Positions 17,526 through 26,770 of a stretch of DNA of 64,000 bases are shown piece by piece. The first letter of the stretch is position 1, and each line of letters opens with the position of its first letter. The position numbers and the translations under genes were made by a program. The notes under the pieces were generated by a model. The model was not told where the DNA came from. It saw nothing but the letters and a program-made list of their open reading frames with translations, and ran no database searches. Origin of the DNA: Sphingobium abikonense NBRC 16140 (GTDB taxonomy: Bacteria; Pseudomonadota; Alphaproteobacteria; Sphingomonadales; Sphingomonadaceae); assembly GCF_001598335.1 (NCBI RefSeq), contig NZ_BCYT01000003.1, forward strand, positions 279,768 to 343,767. The letters are read 5' to 3'.

Positions 17526-18825
17526 GGGTGCCGTCTTTCATGGCTGCCAGGAAATCGCAATAGCGCGCCTCCAGTTCATCGAGCGACGGCCCGGCCAGGT
17601 CCAGCCGCGCCTGCGCCATCAGCAGCGCGCCTTCCTCGCGCAGCCGCGCGCGCCGGCCGGTCAGTCTCAGCGTCGATCCCGCGCCCAGCAGGCAATCGAG
17701 GAATTGCATCGCCGCGATCGGGCTGGTCGCCGCCGCCGCGCGGATGCCGCCAAAGCCGCGCCGCACGAAATGATCGAAATCATCGTTCATCGGCACGATC
17801 CGGTTCCAGTCATAATCGCCCCGGTCCGGCCCGCCGCGCAGGTCCCGCGCGCCGATCTGCGCGGTCGCCGCGCCCAGCCAGTGCAGCGCGGTGACGGCAG
17901 TGAAGGGATCGTTGATGCCCGGCGACAGCGCCCGCAGCGCAATCTCCACCAGTTCGTCGATCAGGAATTCTATATCCTGCGAGGGCGATCGCATCGCCCC
18001 CAATGAAAAACAGTCGCGCAGCCGGTCGGCCATCGCATCATCCGGCTCCGCGCCGACGACCGCCAGCAACACCACGTCGGGATGGACGAAATCGCCCGGC
18101 CGCAGTCGCAACTCGACCCGGCATTCTATGTCCCGCGCGATCCGGTCCAGCCCGGCGAAATCGATGATCTGGATATAGCCCGTGCCGGTCGCCGCCACCG
18201 GCGTCCCCTGCGGCGGCTGGTCCTGCTGCTCGGCGTCGCAATGTCTGGGGAAGCGATTTCGCACGCTGCGGAGCAGCCGCTCGCCAATCCCTTCCAGCAC
18301 CGCGTTGATGCGGATGGAGGCGGGCACATGGTTGAGGAAATAGACCAGCACGACGATCGACGCCGCCATCAGGCCCGTGGCGATCAGCAGCGATAATTGC
18401 GGTACGAAGCCGGGGTCGCCCGCCGTTTCATAGGCGTCGCGCACCACGCGCAGCACCAGCACCGAATAGACGAAGGTGGCGATGAAGGTCGCAAGCGACA
18501 GCTGGTTGCCGCGATCCTCCATGAAATTGGACAGCAACCGCGGGCCATAGCTGCCCGACGCGTAGACGACAGCGGCGATGGTGATTGAAAAGATGGTCGA
18601 TGCGACGCCGATCATCGACCCGGATATGACGTTCAGGACATTGCGCGCGCCCTCTGGCCGGGCTTCGTCCACCCAGTCATGGCTGGTCAGCCATTGCGCC
18701 GCGCCATGGCGATCCATCCACACCGTCAGGATCGCCAGCAGCGCGGCGCTGGTCGTGAACAAAGCGGGATAGAACCAATAGCTGGCCCGCGTTCCCTGCC
18801 AGAGCGCGCGCAGCCGCGCGATCAT
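17506..18825 (-). CDS. DUF2254 membrane protein
   Basis: A 439-residue protein of the DUF2254 family. Four N-terminal membrane segments lie within about the first 160 residues (for example LFTTSAALLAILTVW and GSMIGVASTIFSITIAAVVY). A large soluble C-terminal part of about 270 residues follows. The family has no established function. It is inserted between nadA and nadC, 13 bp after the former and overlapping the latter. That implies shared transcription, but not necessarily a role in NAD synthesis. Confidence 0.85.
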   Translation of the reverse strand: MIARLRALWQGTRASYWFYPALFTTSAALLAILTVWMDRHGAAQWLTSHDWVDEARPEGARNVLNVISGSMIGVASTIFSITIAAVVYASGSYGPRLLSNFMEDRGNQLSLATFIATFVYSVLVLRVVRDAYETAGDPGFVPQLSLLIATGLMAASIVVLVYFLNHVPASIRINAVLEGIGERLLRSVRNRFPRHCDAEQQDQPPQGTPVAATGTGYIQIIDFAGLDRIARDIECRVELRLRPGDFVHPDVVLLAVVGAEPDDAMADRLRDCFSLGAMRSPSQDIEFLIDELVEIALRALSPGINDPFTAVTALHWLGAATAQIGARDLRGGPDRGDYDWNRIVPMNDDFDHFVRRGFGGIRAAAATSPIAAMQFLDCLLGAGSTLRLTGRRARLREEGALLMAQARLDLAGPSLDELEARYCDFLAAMKDGTHERLSS

Positions 18826-18838
18826 CGCGGATCAGGCC

Positions 18839-19837
18839 TCAGCCACGCGGGCCGACATCGCCTTGGCCCACCGTGCCGCTCGCCATGTCCAGCATCCGGT
18901 CCAGGCTCTTTTTCGCCTGCAACCGCAACGTCTCGTCCATTTCGATGCGCGGCCGTAGGTCGCGCAGCGCCAGATACAGCTTCTCCATCGTGTTGAGCGC
19001 CATATAGGGGCAGATATTGCAGTTGCAGTTGCCGTCCGCGCCCGGCGCGCCGATGAAGTTCTTGTGCGGCACCGCCTTTTGCATCTGGTGGATGATATGC
19101 GGCTCGGTCGCGACGATCAGCGTGTCGCCCGGCATGGTCTTGGCGAAATCCAGGATGCCGCTGGTCGATCCGACATAATCGGCATGGTCGACGATATAGG
19201 GCGGGCATTCGGGATGCGCTGCGATCGGCGCGTCGGGGTGCTGCGCCTTAAGTTTCAGCAATTCGGTTTCGCTGAACGCTTCATGCACGATGCACACGCC
19301 CGGCCACAACAGCATGTCGCGGCCCAGCTTGCGCTTCAGGTAGCCGCCCAGATGCTTGTCGGGGCCAAAGATGATCTTCTGGTCGGCGGGGATCTGCGCC
19401 AGTATCTTTTCAGCGGACGATGATGTCACGATGATGTCGGACAGCGCCTTCACCTCGGCCGAACAGTTGATGTAGCTCAAGGCGATATGATCGGGATGCG
19501 CCTCGCGGAACGCCTTGAACTGGGCGGGGGGGCAGCTGTCCTCCAGGCTGCACCCCGCGTCCATGTCGGGCAGGACGACGATCTTTTCAGGCGACAGGAT
19601 TTTCGCGGTTTCCGCCATGAAGCGCACCCCGCAAAAGGCAATGACGTCCGCGTCCGTCTCCGCCGCCTTGCGCGACAGCTCCAAGCTGTCACCCACGAAA
19701 TCGGACAGGTCCTGAATGTCGGGCGTCTGGTAATAATGGCCCAGGATGACGGCGTTGCGTTCCTTGCGCAGCCGGTCGATTTCCGCGCGCAGGTCCAGCC
19801 CCTGCAATGATCCGCCTATGCCGCCGCGTGCGTCCAC
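18839..19837 (-). CDS. nadA: Quinolinate synthase
   Basis: A 332-residue NadA, an oxygen-sensitive [4Fe-4S] enzyme that condenses iminoaspartate with dihydroxyacetone phosphate to make quinolinate. Expected cluster cysteines are in MDAGCSLEDSC (about residue 96), WPGVCIVH, and NCNCNICPYM near the C-terminus. The NAVILGHYYQ motif is characteristic. The only suitable start is GTG at 19835-19837, with GGAG eight bases upstream. No nadB or aspartate dehydrogenase is in the window, so the iminoaspartate source is elsewhere. Confidence 0.95.
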   Translation of the reverse strand: MDARGGIGGSLQGLDLRAEIDRLRKERNAVILGHYYQTPDIQDLSDFVGDSLELSRKAAETDADVIAFCGVRFMAETAKILSPEKIVVLPDMDAGCSLEDSCPPAQFKAFREAHPDHIALSYINCSAEVKALSDIIVTSSSAEKILAQIPADQKIIFGPDKHLGGYLKRKLGRDMLLWPGVCIVHEAFSETELLKLKAQHPDAPIAAHPECPPYIVDHADYVGSTSGILDFAKTMPGDTLIVATEPHIIHQMQKAVPHKNFIGAPGADGNCNCNICPYMALNTMEKLYLALRDLRPRIEMDETLRLQAKKSLDRMLDMASGTVGQGDVGPRG

Positions 19838-19907
19838 CCTGTCATCTCCGTCTAAACCATTCGGACGGGCAGATAAGCGGGCAAGCGCGGAGGATCAAGG
19901 ACGGCGA

Positions 19908-20681
19908 TCAGGAATGCCGGGGCCAGTCGGCATATAAGGGTCGCGCCGCCCCCGGCGTTCCGGCGGTCACGGCATCGCCGATCGCCCTGCCAACCGGGCT
20001 GAAGGCTATGACCTCCGCAACGATCTGGGTGCCGAATATGAGGGCAAGGCTACAAATATAGGCAGGATGAATTACGCCGGCCCGCCGTTTGTCCCGCCAC
20101 ATACCTGCAAGGATGAACAGGGCGGGGAAAACCACCGCCGAAATCACCCAGGCCATCGGCATCAGCAATGGCAGAGGCAATAATCGGCCGAACCCCGGCC
20201 CAGTGATCGACGCCATCGCGCACAGCATCAGCCGGCTGTGCCAGTCGGTTCGGCGTCGCATGCGGATCGCCCACAGGACGATTGCCGCAAAGGTGAGGAT
20301 GCCGACCGGATTGCCGATCAGAAATTCGTCCCGGGCAAAGAAGAAGGGGCCGCCATATGCGCGAATGACGGAAATCGTGATCGCCATCCCCAGTATGACC
20401 ATGACGGGCACCCAGGCCAGCGCCAGCCAGCCCAGTTGCTTGTGAAGCCTGGCCGATCCGGTCACCACCAATCCGGTCTGAAGCAGGTACAGCAGCACCC
20501 AGCCAAAAAAAGTGACGGCATGGACATGATACAGGATCGGCGCCGCGAAACTCGATCGCTGAAGCAGGATGTTGGTGGAAAAACCCGCGACCAGCACGAA
20601 TGCCATCACACAGGCGCTGATGAAGAAAAACCGATGTTCCCGCTGAACAACGGTCGCCGCCGATACTGTCCCCGTCGCCAT
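19908..20681 (-). CDS. Multi-pass membrane protein, unknown function
   Basis: A 257-residue protein with about seven hydrophobic helices and conserved-looking histidines in the second and fourth helices (LYHVHAVTFFGW, RRTDWHSRLML). The spacing is reminiscent of haem-binding or DUF2306-like membrane proteins, but I cannot place it firmly. The ATG at 20679-20681 (MATGTV) is chosen over an upstream start because it gives a short polar N-terminus before helix 1. It stands alone between nadA and the DUF4230 gene. Confidence 0.6.
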   Translation of the reverse strand: MATGTVSAATVVQREHRFFFISACVMAFVLVAGFSTNILLQRSSFAAPILYHVHAVTFFGWVLLYLLQTGLVVTGSARLHKQLGWLALAWVPVMVILGMAITISVIRAYGGPFFFARDEFLIGNPVGILTFAAIVLWAIRMRRRTDWHSRLMLCAMASITGPGFGRLLPLPLLMPMAWVISAVVFPALFILAGMWRDKRRAGVIHPAYICSLALIFGTQIVAEVIAFSPVGRAIGDAVTAGTPGAARPLYADWPRHS

Positions 20682-20758
20682 GATGTCCCCACCCATGCCT
20701 GACCGAAACAATAATATCATCGCCGGCGGGGACAGGTCAATTTGACATGTTCATTGCC

Positions 20759-21469
20759 TTATCGATTGCGGGCCAGCACTTCGTTGATCGGCGTGGTGAC
20801 GTCCCATCGCTCGCGATTGTCGCCCTTGCGTTCGGGCGGGAAGGTGACGATCACGCGCGCGTCGCCATAGCCCATGGCGGCGAGAGGCGCGCTCATCAGC
20901 CTGGCGAGCGCGATCCGTCCATATTCGCGCGCCTGCGCCATGCGTTCGGGCGACCGCGCCGACGCCTTCGCCCGCGCCTCGGCATGGGCCGACGCCCGGC
21001 GGCTCAGCGCCTCGCCCGCCTCGCGCGTGACGAACAGGCCGCTGGTGCGCACCAGCGTGCGGCGCGCCTCGTCCAGATTGGGCGTGTCGGCCTTCACGTC
21101 GGGGGCGTTGACGATCAGCGTGCGGCGCTGCTCGTCCCACTCCAGGTCGTCGGCGGACAGGCCCGACAGGTCGACGAAGTAGTCCACCGTATAGGGCATC
21201 TTGACCACTTGGTCGGATTTCAGCCAGCCAAAGCCACGGACATCGCGCGCGGTGCTCTGGATGGTGCCGTTGAGCCGCGACACGCGCAGGCTGCTGCTGC
21301 CGGCGATCCGCTCGGCGATGATCTTCGTCACCGCCGATCCGTCATCCTCCACGCTCACGACATAATCGCGATTATAGCGTTGCCAGCCCACCAGCATCGC
21401 CGTCCCGACGATCAGGATCAGCAATGCCGCGCCCACCGGCCCGGCATAGGCTTTCAGGCTGCGCGCCAC
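20759..21469 (-). CDS. DUF4230 membrane-anchored protein
   Basis: A 236-residue protein with one N-terminal membrane anchor (GAALLILIVGTAMLVGW) and a periplasmic DUF4230 domain (DYFVDLSGL, APDVKADTPNLD). It ends in a helix-rich segment with a late TFPPERKG turn. The function of the family is unknown. The start overlaps the end of the MBL hydrolase gene by 16 bp, so the two are expected to be cotranscribed and coupled. Confidence 0.8.
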   Translation of the reverse strand: MARSLKAYAGPVGAALLILIVGTAMLVGWQRYNRDYVVSVEDDGSAVTKIIAERIAGSSSLRVSRLNGTIQSTARDVRGFGWLKSDQVVKMPYTVDYFVDLSGLSADDLEWDEQRRTLIVNAPDVKADTPNLDEARRTLVRTSGLFVTREAGEALSRRASAHAEARAKASARSPERMAQAREYGRIALARLMSAPLAAMGYGDARVIVTFPPERKGDNRERWDVTTPINEVLARNR

Positions 21470-22332
21470 AGCCCGTCCTCCGCCGGGGCCGCCAGCCCCC
21501 GGCCGTTAAGGTCGATGAGATGCGCCAGTACCGACCGGCCTGCCGCGCCATAAAGGCGCGGATCGACGCCCTTGTACATCTCCGACACCATGTCGGGGAT
21601 CGCGCTGTCGCCATGGCGCGCCAGGAACCGCAAAATCTGCCCTTCGCGCTGCTTGCGATGGCCCATCATGCCGCGCACCAGCCGCTGCGGATTGTCGATC
21701 GGATCGCCATGGGCGGGGTAGTAGATCGCGTCGTCCCGCTCGGCCAGCAGCTGCATCGAGCGCATATAGGCGGTCATGTTGCCATCGGGTGGAGAAATCA
21801 CGCTGGTCGACCAGCCCATGACATGATCGCCGGTGAATAGCGCCTTTTCCTTGCGCAGAGCAAAGCACAGATGATTGGACGTATGGCCCGGCGTCGCCAC
21901 CGCCTCCAGCGTCCAGCCTGGCCCTTCCACCGTCTCGCCATCGCCCAGCACCCGGTCGGGCCGATAGTCCGCGTCGAACGCCGCGTCCGCGCGCGGGCCG
22001 TCATCCTCCAGCGTCAGCGGCGCGCAGCCGATGACCGGCGCGCCCGTCGCCGCGCTCAGCGGCCGCGCGGCCGGGCTGTGATCGCGATGGGTATGGGTGC
22101 ACAGGATCGCGACGACTGGCCGTCCGCCAATCGCCCGCGCGATCGCGGCGAGATGGTCGGCGTCGTCCGGTCCCGGATCGATCACCGCCACCGCCTCGCC
22201 GCCCACGACATAGGTCTGCGTGCCGGTATAGGTGAAGGGCGACGGATTGGGCGCCAGCACCCGGCTCACGAGCGGCGACAGTGTCATCGAAACGCCCGTG
22301 GGCAGGTCAACCGGGTCGAAAGGAGATGCCAT
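21454..22332 (-). CDS. MBL-fold metallo-hydrolase
   Basis: A metallo-beta-lactamase-fold hydrolase of about 292 residues related to LACTB2-like/RNase Z-type enzymes. The metal motif THTHRDHS is intact, and later ligands are seen in TPGHTSNHL and FTGDHVMG. A C-terminal winged-helix-like tail (after about residue 230) is typical of LACTB2-type proteins, some of which cut RNA; others hydrolyse small thioesters, so the substrate is open. The start is taken at the ATG 22330-22332 (MASPFDP); ATG at 22341 or GTG at 22356 are alternatives. Confidence 0.8.
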   Translation of the reverse strand: MASPFDPVDLPTGVSMTLSPLVSRVLAPNPSPFTYTGTQTYVVGGEAVAVIDPGPDDADHLAAIARAIGGRPVVAILCTHTHRDHSPAARPLSAATGAPVIGCAPLTLEDDGPRADAAFDADYRPDRVLGDGETVEGPGWTLEAVATPGHTSNHLCFALRKEKALFTGDHVMGWSTSVISPPDGNMTAYMRSMQLLAERDDAIYYPAHGDPIDNPQRLVRGMMGHRKQREGQILRFLARHGDSAIPDMVSEMYKGVDPRLYGAAGRSVLAHLIDLNGRGLAAPAEDGLWRAA

Positions 22333-22389
22333 GGGACCCATGTGCCCATTTCGCACCCGATTTCAAGGGCCGCCCGACGCCCGCGGCAC

Positions 22390-23229
22390 TCAGCGATTGC
22401 CGCCGATCAGGTCGCCAAATTCGCCCAGCAGCGATCCTTCGCCTCTATTCTGCCCGCCCCGGCTGCCGGCCGCCGCCAGCATCCGTCCGGCGAGGCGCGA
22501 AAAGGGCAGGGACTGGATCCACACATGCCCCGGTCCGCGCAGCCGCGCGAAGAACGCGCCTTCGCCGCCGAAGATCATGGATTTGACACCGCCCGCGGCC
22601 ACCAGGTCGAAATCGACGCTGGGCGTCATCGCCGCCAGGCAACCGGTGTCGACATGCAGTTCCTCGCCCGAGGCCAGTTCCTTTTCCACCAGCGTGCCGC
22701 CCATCTGCACGAACACCCATCCATCGCCCGACAATCGCTGCATGATGAAGCCTTCGCCACCGAACAGGCCGGTCATGATCCGCTTCTGGAAATGCACGCC
22801 GATCGCCACGCCCTTGGCGGCGGCCAGGAAACTGTCCTTCTGGCAGATCAGCGCGCCGCCATATTGGTCGAGCTTGAGGGGCAGGATCGACCCAGGTGTG
22901 GGCGAGGCAAAGGCGACCCGCGCCTTTCCATGACCCTGATGGGTGAAGACGGTGGTGAACAGGCTTTCCCCCGTCACCAGCCGCTTGCCCGCGCCCAGCA
23001 ACTTGCCCATGAAGCCGCCGTCCGCGCCGCCGCTGCCGTCGCCGAACACCGTCGTCATGCTGATCGCGCCGTCCTTCCATACCATCGCGCCCGCTTCGGC
23101 GACCGCGCTTTCGCCCGGGTCCAGCTCAATCTCCAGAAACTGCAATTCCTGGCCCTTGATCTCGAAATCGATGTCGTCGGACAGGCTGGCGCTGCGATGA
23201 TGGCTCCAGGGGGAATTGGGCATGGACAT
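22390..23229 (-). CDS. AIM24/TIGR00266 family protein
   Basis: A 279-residue protein of the AIM24 (TIGR00266) family, a beta-rich trimeric fold found in bacteria and, in mitochondria, linked to inner-membrane organisation. Features include VAEAGAMVW, the glycine-rich FGDGSGGADGGFMGK, and FGGEGFIMQRLSGDGWVFVQ. No signal peptide or membrane segment is seen. GCAGGAG lies upstream of the ATG at 23229. The bacterial function is not established. It is followed on the same strand by the MBL-DUF4230 pair. Confidence 0.85.
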   Translation of the reverse strand: MSMPNSPWSHHRSASLSDDIDFEIKGQELQFLEIELDPGESAVAEAGAMVWKDGAISMTTVFGDGSGGADGGFMGKLLGAGKRLVTGESLFTTVFTHQGHGKARVAFASPTPGSILPLKLDQYGGALICQKDSFLAAAKGVAIGVHFQKRIMTGLFGGEGFIMQRLSGDGWVFVQMGGTLVEKELASGEELHVDTGCLAAMTPSVDFDLVAAGGVKSMIFGGEGAFFARLRGPGHVWIQSLPFSRLAGRMLAAAGSRGGQNRGEGSLLGEFGDLIGGNR

Positions 23230-23387
23230 GGACTCCTGCGGATCAAAGGATGCCTCTCCTTACCGGATCACGTGATGCCCGAAAACCGTTCACTCTTGCC
23301 CATGCGCCTGTGCCATTTCAGGCCAGTGCGTCGCCGGGTGTTCGCGCGCGCTTGGCGGCGCGCCTGCAAGCCTCTAAGGAGCGCGCC

Positions 23388-24326
23388 ATGCGCTTCCTGT
23401 CCACCGCCCTGCTTTTGTCCGCCGCCGTCGCCGCGACCGCGCTCGCGCAGGGCCAATCCGCGCCCTTCACGCTCAGCGACTCGGGCCGCGGCTACGCTAC
23501 CCTGTCGGACGCCCTGAACGCGATCGGCGAGGGGCAGGGCACCATCATCGTTGCGCCCGGTACCTATCGCCAATGCGCGGTGCAGCAGGGCGGCGTCGTC
23601 ACCATCCGCGCCGCAAAGCCCGGCACCGCCATTTTCGACGGCGTGCCGTGCGAAGGGAAGGGGGCGCTTGTCGCGCGCGGCCGAGCCACCACCGTCGATG
23701 GCATTGTTTTCCAGAATATCAGCGTGCCCGACGGCAATGGCGCTGGCATCCGCCTCGAAAGCGGCGACCTTAGCGTCACCAACAGCCTGTTCCGCAACAG
23801 CGAGGAAGGCATTTTGACCGGCGACTATGCCGGCGGTCGTGTCAGCATCGACAAATCGACCTTCCGCAAGCTTGGCCGCTGCGACCGCGATCTCGATTGC
23901 GCCCATGGCATCTATATCGGCCGCCTCGCCAGCCTCTCCGTCACCAACAGCCGGTTCGATGAAGGCAATGGCGGTCATTATCTCAAAACCCGCACGCCGC
24001 GCGTCACCATCACCGGCAACAGCTTCGACGACAGCGCCGGGCACCTGACCAATTACATGATTGACCTGTCCAACGGCGCGACCGGCACGATCAGCGGCAA
24101 TGAAATGGTGCAGGGCAAGGACAAGGATAATTGGTCCGCCTTCATCACCGTCGCGCCCGAAGGTCGGGAAAACAGCAGCGCGGGCCTTGTCATCGACGGC
24201 AATCGCGCCGGTTTCGTGCCGGGGCTGGAGCGCGGCTCCACCTTCGTCGCCAATTTCACCAATGATGCCGTGCGCATCGGCCGCAACCAGCTTGCCCCCT
24301 CGATGAAGGTCAGCGACCGGCGCTGA
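23388..24326 (+). CDS. Exported right-handed beta-helix protein
   Basis: A 312-residue secreted protein. The signal peptide ends at TALAQG (about residue 22). The body has parallel beta-helix repeats of the NosD/pectate-lyase-like type, visible as recurring VTNSLFRNSEEG, VTNSRFDEGNG and ITGNSFDDSAG turns. Two cysteine pairs (CAVQQ/VPCEG and GRCDRDLDCAH) could form disulfides. It may bind or cleave a polysaccharide, but no catalytic set is assignable. I chose the ATG at 23388 with AAGGAG upstream. Confidence 0.75.
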   Translation: MRFLSTALLLSAAVAATALAQGQSAPFTLSDSGRGYATLSDALNAIGEGQGTIIVAPGTYRQCAVQQGGVVTIRAAKPGTAIFDGVPCEGKGALVARGRATTVDGIVFQNISVPDGNGAGIRLESGDLSVTNSLFRNSEEGILTGDYAGGRVSIDKSTFRKLGRCDRDLDCAHGIYIGRLASLSVTNSRFDEGNGGHYLKTRTPRVTITGNSFDDSAGHLTNYMIDLSNGATGTISGNEMVQGKDKDNWSAFITVAPEGRENSSAGLVIDGNRAGFVPGLERGSTFVANFTNDAVRIGRNQLAPSMKVSDRR

Positions 24327-24362
24327 CTTGCGCCGCACTCATTCCGCCGCGATAAGCCGCCG

Positions 24363-24557
24363 ATGCGTAGCACCTATGACGGCGCGACCGTGCGCCTCTA
24401 TCATCTGGGCGATGACGGTGGCGTCACCACCCTGCTTTATGGTCCCCTGACGGAAGCGCTGCGCGTTGCCGATCAGCAGCCGGCCGACATGCAGGACGGC
24501 CTTTTCATCGCCACCGACAATGATGTCGTCGCCTATCTCGACCTGATCGAGGACTGA
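24363..24557 (+). CDS. Small acidic protein, unknown
   Basis: A 64-residue acidic protein without a signal or membrane segment, 36 bp after the beta-helix gene. It contains VRLYHLGDD, TTLLYGPLTEALRVAD and DNDVVAYLDLIED, and looks like a compact alpha/beta cytoplasmic protein. Codon use resembles its neighbours, and the frame fits the gap exactly up to the convergent DUF454 stop (4-bp spacer). I do not recognise the family. Confidence 0.6.
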   Translation: MRSTYDGATVRLYHLGDDGGVTTLLYGPLTEALRVADQQPADMQDGLFIATDNDVVAYLDLIED

Positions 24558-24561
24558 AGCC

Positions 24562-24915
24562 TCACGCCTCCGGCCGGCTCCAGATCCAGCTGCCGCCGAT
24601 CAGCGCGGCGGCGACCGGGATCAGGAACCAGGGCCAGGGCGACAGGATCAGCGCCAGCACGATGCTGAATCCGAAGGCTGCCACCGCCGCGATTTTGCCG
24701 CGCCGGCTGATCGCGCCACGTTCGCGCCAGCGGCGGATATGCGGCCCGAACTGCCGATGGTTGAGCAGCTTGGCTTCCAGCCGCGGACTGGACCGGGCGA
24801 AGCAGAAGGCTGCCAGGATCATGAACGGCACCGTCGGCAACAGCGGCAGAAACGCCCCGATCGCCCCTAGACCGATCGAAAGAAACCCCGCGATAAGATA
24901 GAGGTGCCGCCGCAT
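24562..24915 (-). CDS. DUF454 (YbaN-type) membrane protein
   Basis: A 117-residue inner-membrane protein matching DUF454/YbaN. An N-terminal helix pair has the typical LPLLPTVPFMILAAFCFARSS motif. An amphipathic linker (FGPHIRRWRERGAIS) and two further hydrophobic segments follow. Its function is unknown. It lies 16 bp downstream of the acetyltransferase gene on the same strand, suggesting cotranscription. Confidence 0.85.
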   Translation of the reverse strand: MRRHLYLIAGFLSIGLGAIGAFLPLLPTVPFMILAAFCFARSSPRLEAKLLNHRQFGPHIRRWRERGAISRRGKIAAVAAFGFSIVLALILSPWPWFLIPVAAALIGGSWIWSRPEA

Positions 24916-24931
24916 GGGGTGCGCCTCTGTC

Positions 24932-25351
24932 CTAAAGCCGCTTGCTCAGAAAAAAGCGCTTTTCCCCGACTGGATGGTCGGCAATCTCGCCGCACAGACT
25001 GAACCCCATCTTCTCGTAGAAGCCCCGCGCCTGAAAGGAATAGGTGTCGAGCCAGATGCCGATGCACCCTTGCGCTTGCGCAATCTCCTCCGCCCTGCGT
25101 ATCAGGGCCGTGCCATGGTCGGCCCCGCGATGCGCCTCGGGAATGGCCAGAAACTCGATGAACATCCAGTCATAGCTGCACTTGCCCCATAGGCCGCCGA
25201 CATGCTGGCCTTCCTCATCGGTCAGCAATATGGCGACCGGCCGTGTCTTGGGATCGCCCGCGCGGTCGATATTATAGGCGCGCAGCGGCGCAATCACGGC
25301 ATCCCGATCGCTTTCGGAAGGCTGTTCGGGAATGGTCAGGCGCAAAGTCAT
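24932..25351 (-). CDS. GNAT family N-acetyltransferase
   Basis: A 139-residue single-domain GNAT acetyltransferase. The acetyl-CoA-binding motif A is recognisable as IPEAHRGADHGTALIRRAEE, a variant of RxxGxGxxL. The later beta-strand and helix LDTYSFQARGFYEKMGF is characteristic of the fold. The substrate is not predictable. Confidence 0.85.
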   Translation of the reverse strand: MTLRLTIPEQPSESDRDAVIAPLRAYNIDRAGDPKTRPVAILLTDEEGQHVGGLWGKCSYDWMFIEFLAIPEAHRGADHGTALIRRAEEIAQAQGCIGIWLDTYSFQARGFYEKMGFSLCGEIADHPVGEKRFFLSKRL

Positions 25352-25398
25352 GCGCCTGTCTTAGCGCTTGCGCCCCGGCATACAATGCCGCCCACTCG

Positions 25399-26766
25399 TC
25401 ACGCCGCCGGCAGCCGCAGCCGCACCAGCAATCCGCCCAGGTCCTCGCTTTCCTCCAAGGCGACGGTGCCACCGTAAATCTCCGCCACATCGCGCACGAT
25501 GGCGAGGCCAAGGCCAGTGCCGGGCTTGCCCGAATCAAGCCGCACGCCCCGGTCGAAGATGCGCACGCGCTCCTCCTCGGGAATGCCCATGCCGTCATCC
25601 TCGACCTGGATCTCCACCATGCCGCCGCTGCGGGCGACCACGGTCGCGAACACGCTTCCGCCACCATATTTGGCGGCATTCTCGATCACATTGCCCAGCA
25701 TCTCGTCCAGGTCCTGCCGCTCCACGCGAACGGCCGCGTCCTTGTCGCCATCCATGTCGATCCGCGCGTCGGGGTAGAGGCGCTGGACCGCTCGCTCCAC
25801 CGCGCCCAGGCTTTTCCACACATCCGCCCGGCTCTGCGCCGCGCCGCGCCGGCCGACCGCGCGCGCGCGGGCCAGATGATGGTCCACCTGCCGCCGCATC
25901 GTCGTCGCCTCGCGGATCACCGCATCGCCCAGGTCCGGCGCCTTGGCGGTCGCGGCGTTCATGATGACGGTCAGCGGGGTCTTGAGCGCATGGGCCAGGT
26001 TGCCCGCATGGGTGCGCGCTTCTTCCGCCTGCCGCTCATTATGAGCAAGGAGGGCGTTCAATTCCTCCACCATCGGCAATACTTCGGCGGGCATCGGCTC
26101 TGTCACCCGGCTTTTCTCGCCCCCCCGCATCCGGATGATTTCCAGCCGCACCTTGCGTAGCGGGCGCAGCCCGTAGATCGTCTGCAACGTCGCCAGCACG
26201 AACAGCCCCAGCGCCAGCAGCGCGAAACTCTTGAACAGGGTGGACCGCAACGTCTTTATCTGGGCGTCGAGGCCCGATCGCGCCTGCGCCACCATGAACA
26301 GCCAGCGCGTATTCGATCCGGGCAGCACCACGGTGCGTTCCATGATGCGCAGGTCCTCGCCGGGAAACTGCTTGCTGTTATAGACATGCAAGTGGCGGTC
26401 GTCATGCTCGGCCGGCGCCTTCAATGCCCGGTCCCATAGCGACCGCGACCGCCAATCCTCATGCCCTTTGGCACTGATCTGATAATATAGCCCGCTATTG
26501 GGCTCCAGGAATCGCTGGTCGGCAAGTTCCCGGTTGAACAGCACTTCGCCATCGGGGCCGATTTCCGACGCGGCGATCATCGCCGTCAGCACATAATTCA
26601 TGCCGTCGTCGAAATTGCGGGTGATCGCGTCCGACAGCACCCGGTCCAGCGCCACGCCGCCGCCGATCAGCAGCACGCTGATCCACAGCGCGGCGATACC
26701 GATCATGCGCCGGCTGATGGAACCGGTCGAGCGGACGGGGGGAGGGGATATCGCGTCGCTTGCCAA
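25399..26766 (-). CDS. Sensor histidine kinase (PhoQ/FeuQ-like)
   Basis: A membrane sensor kinase of about 455 residues. An N-terminal helix (about 21-43), a periplasmic sensor region of about 150 residues and a second helix are followed by a HAMP-like linker. The dimerisation box NLAHALKTPLTVIMN carries the phospho-accepting His. The catalytic domain has N (VIENAAKYGG), G1 (EDDGMGI) and G2 (GTGLGLAIVRD) boxes. It pairs with the response regulator upstream. The start is uncertain: TTG at 26766 lies 4 bp past a type A repeat and lacks a clear ribosome binding site; ATG at 26706 would leave helix 1 intact. Confidence 0.88.
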   Translation of the reverse strand: MASDAISPPPVRSTGSISRRMIGIAALWISVLLIGGGVALDRVLSDAITRNFDDGMNYVLTAMIAASEIGPDGEVLFNRELADQRFLEPNSGLYYQISAKGHEDWRSRSLWDRALKAPAEHDDRHLHVYNSKQFPGEDLRIMERTVVLPGSNTRWLFMVAQARSGLDAQIKTLRSTLFKSFALLALGLFVLATLQTIYGLRPLRKVRLEIIRMRGGEKSRVTEPMPAEVLPMVEELNALLAHNERQAEEARTHAGNLAHALKTPLTVIMNAATAKAPDLGDAVIREATTMRRQVDHHLARARAVGRRGAAQSRADVWKSLGAVERAVQRLYPDARIDMDGDKDAAVRVERQDLDEMLGNVIENAAKYGGGSVFATVVARSGGMVEIQVEDDGMGIPEEERVRIFDRGVRLDSGKPGTGLGLAIVRDVAEIYGGTVALEESEDLGGLLVRLRLPAA

Positions 26767-26770
26767 AAGG

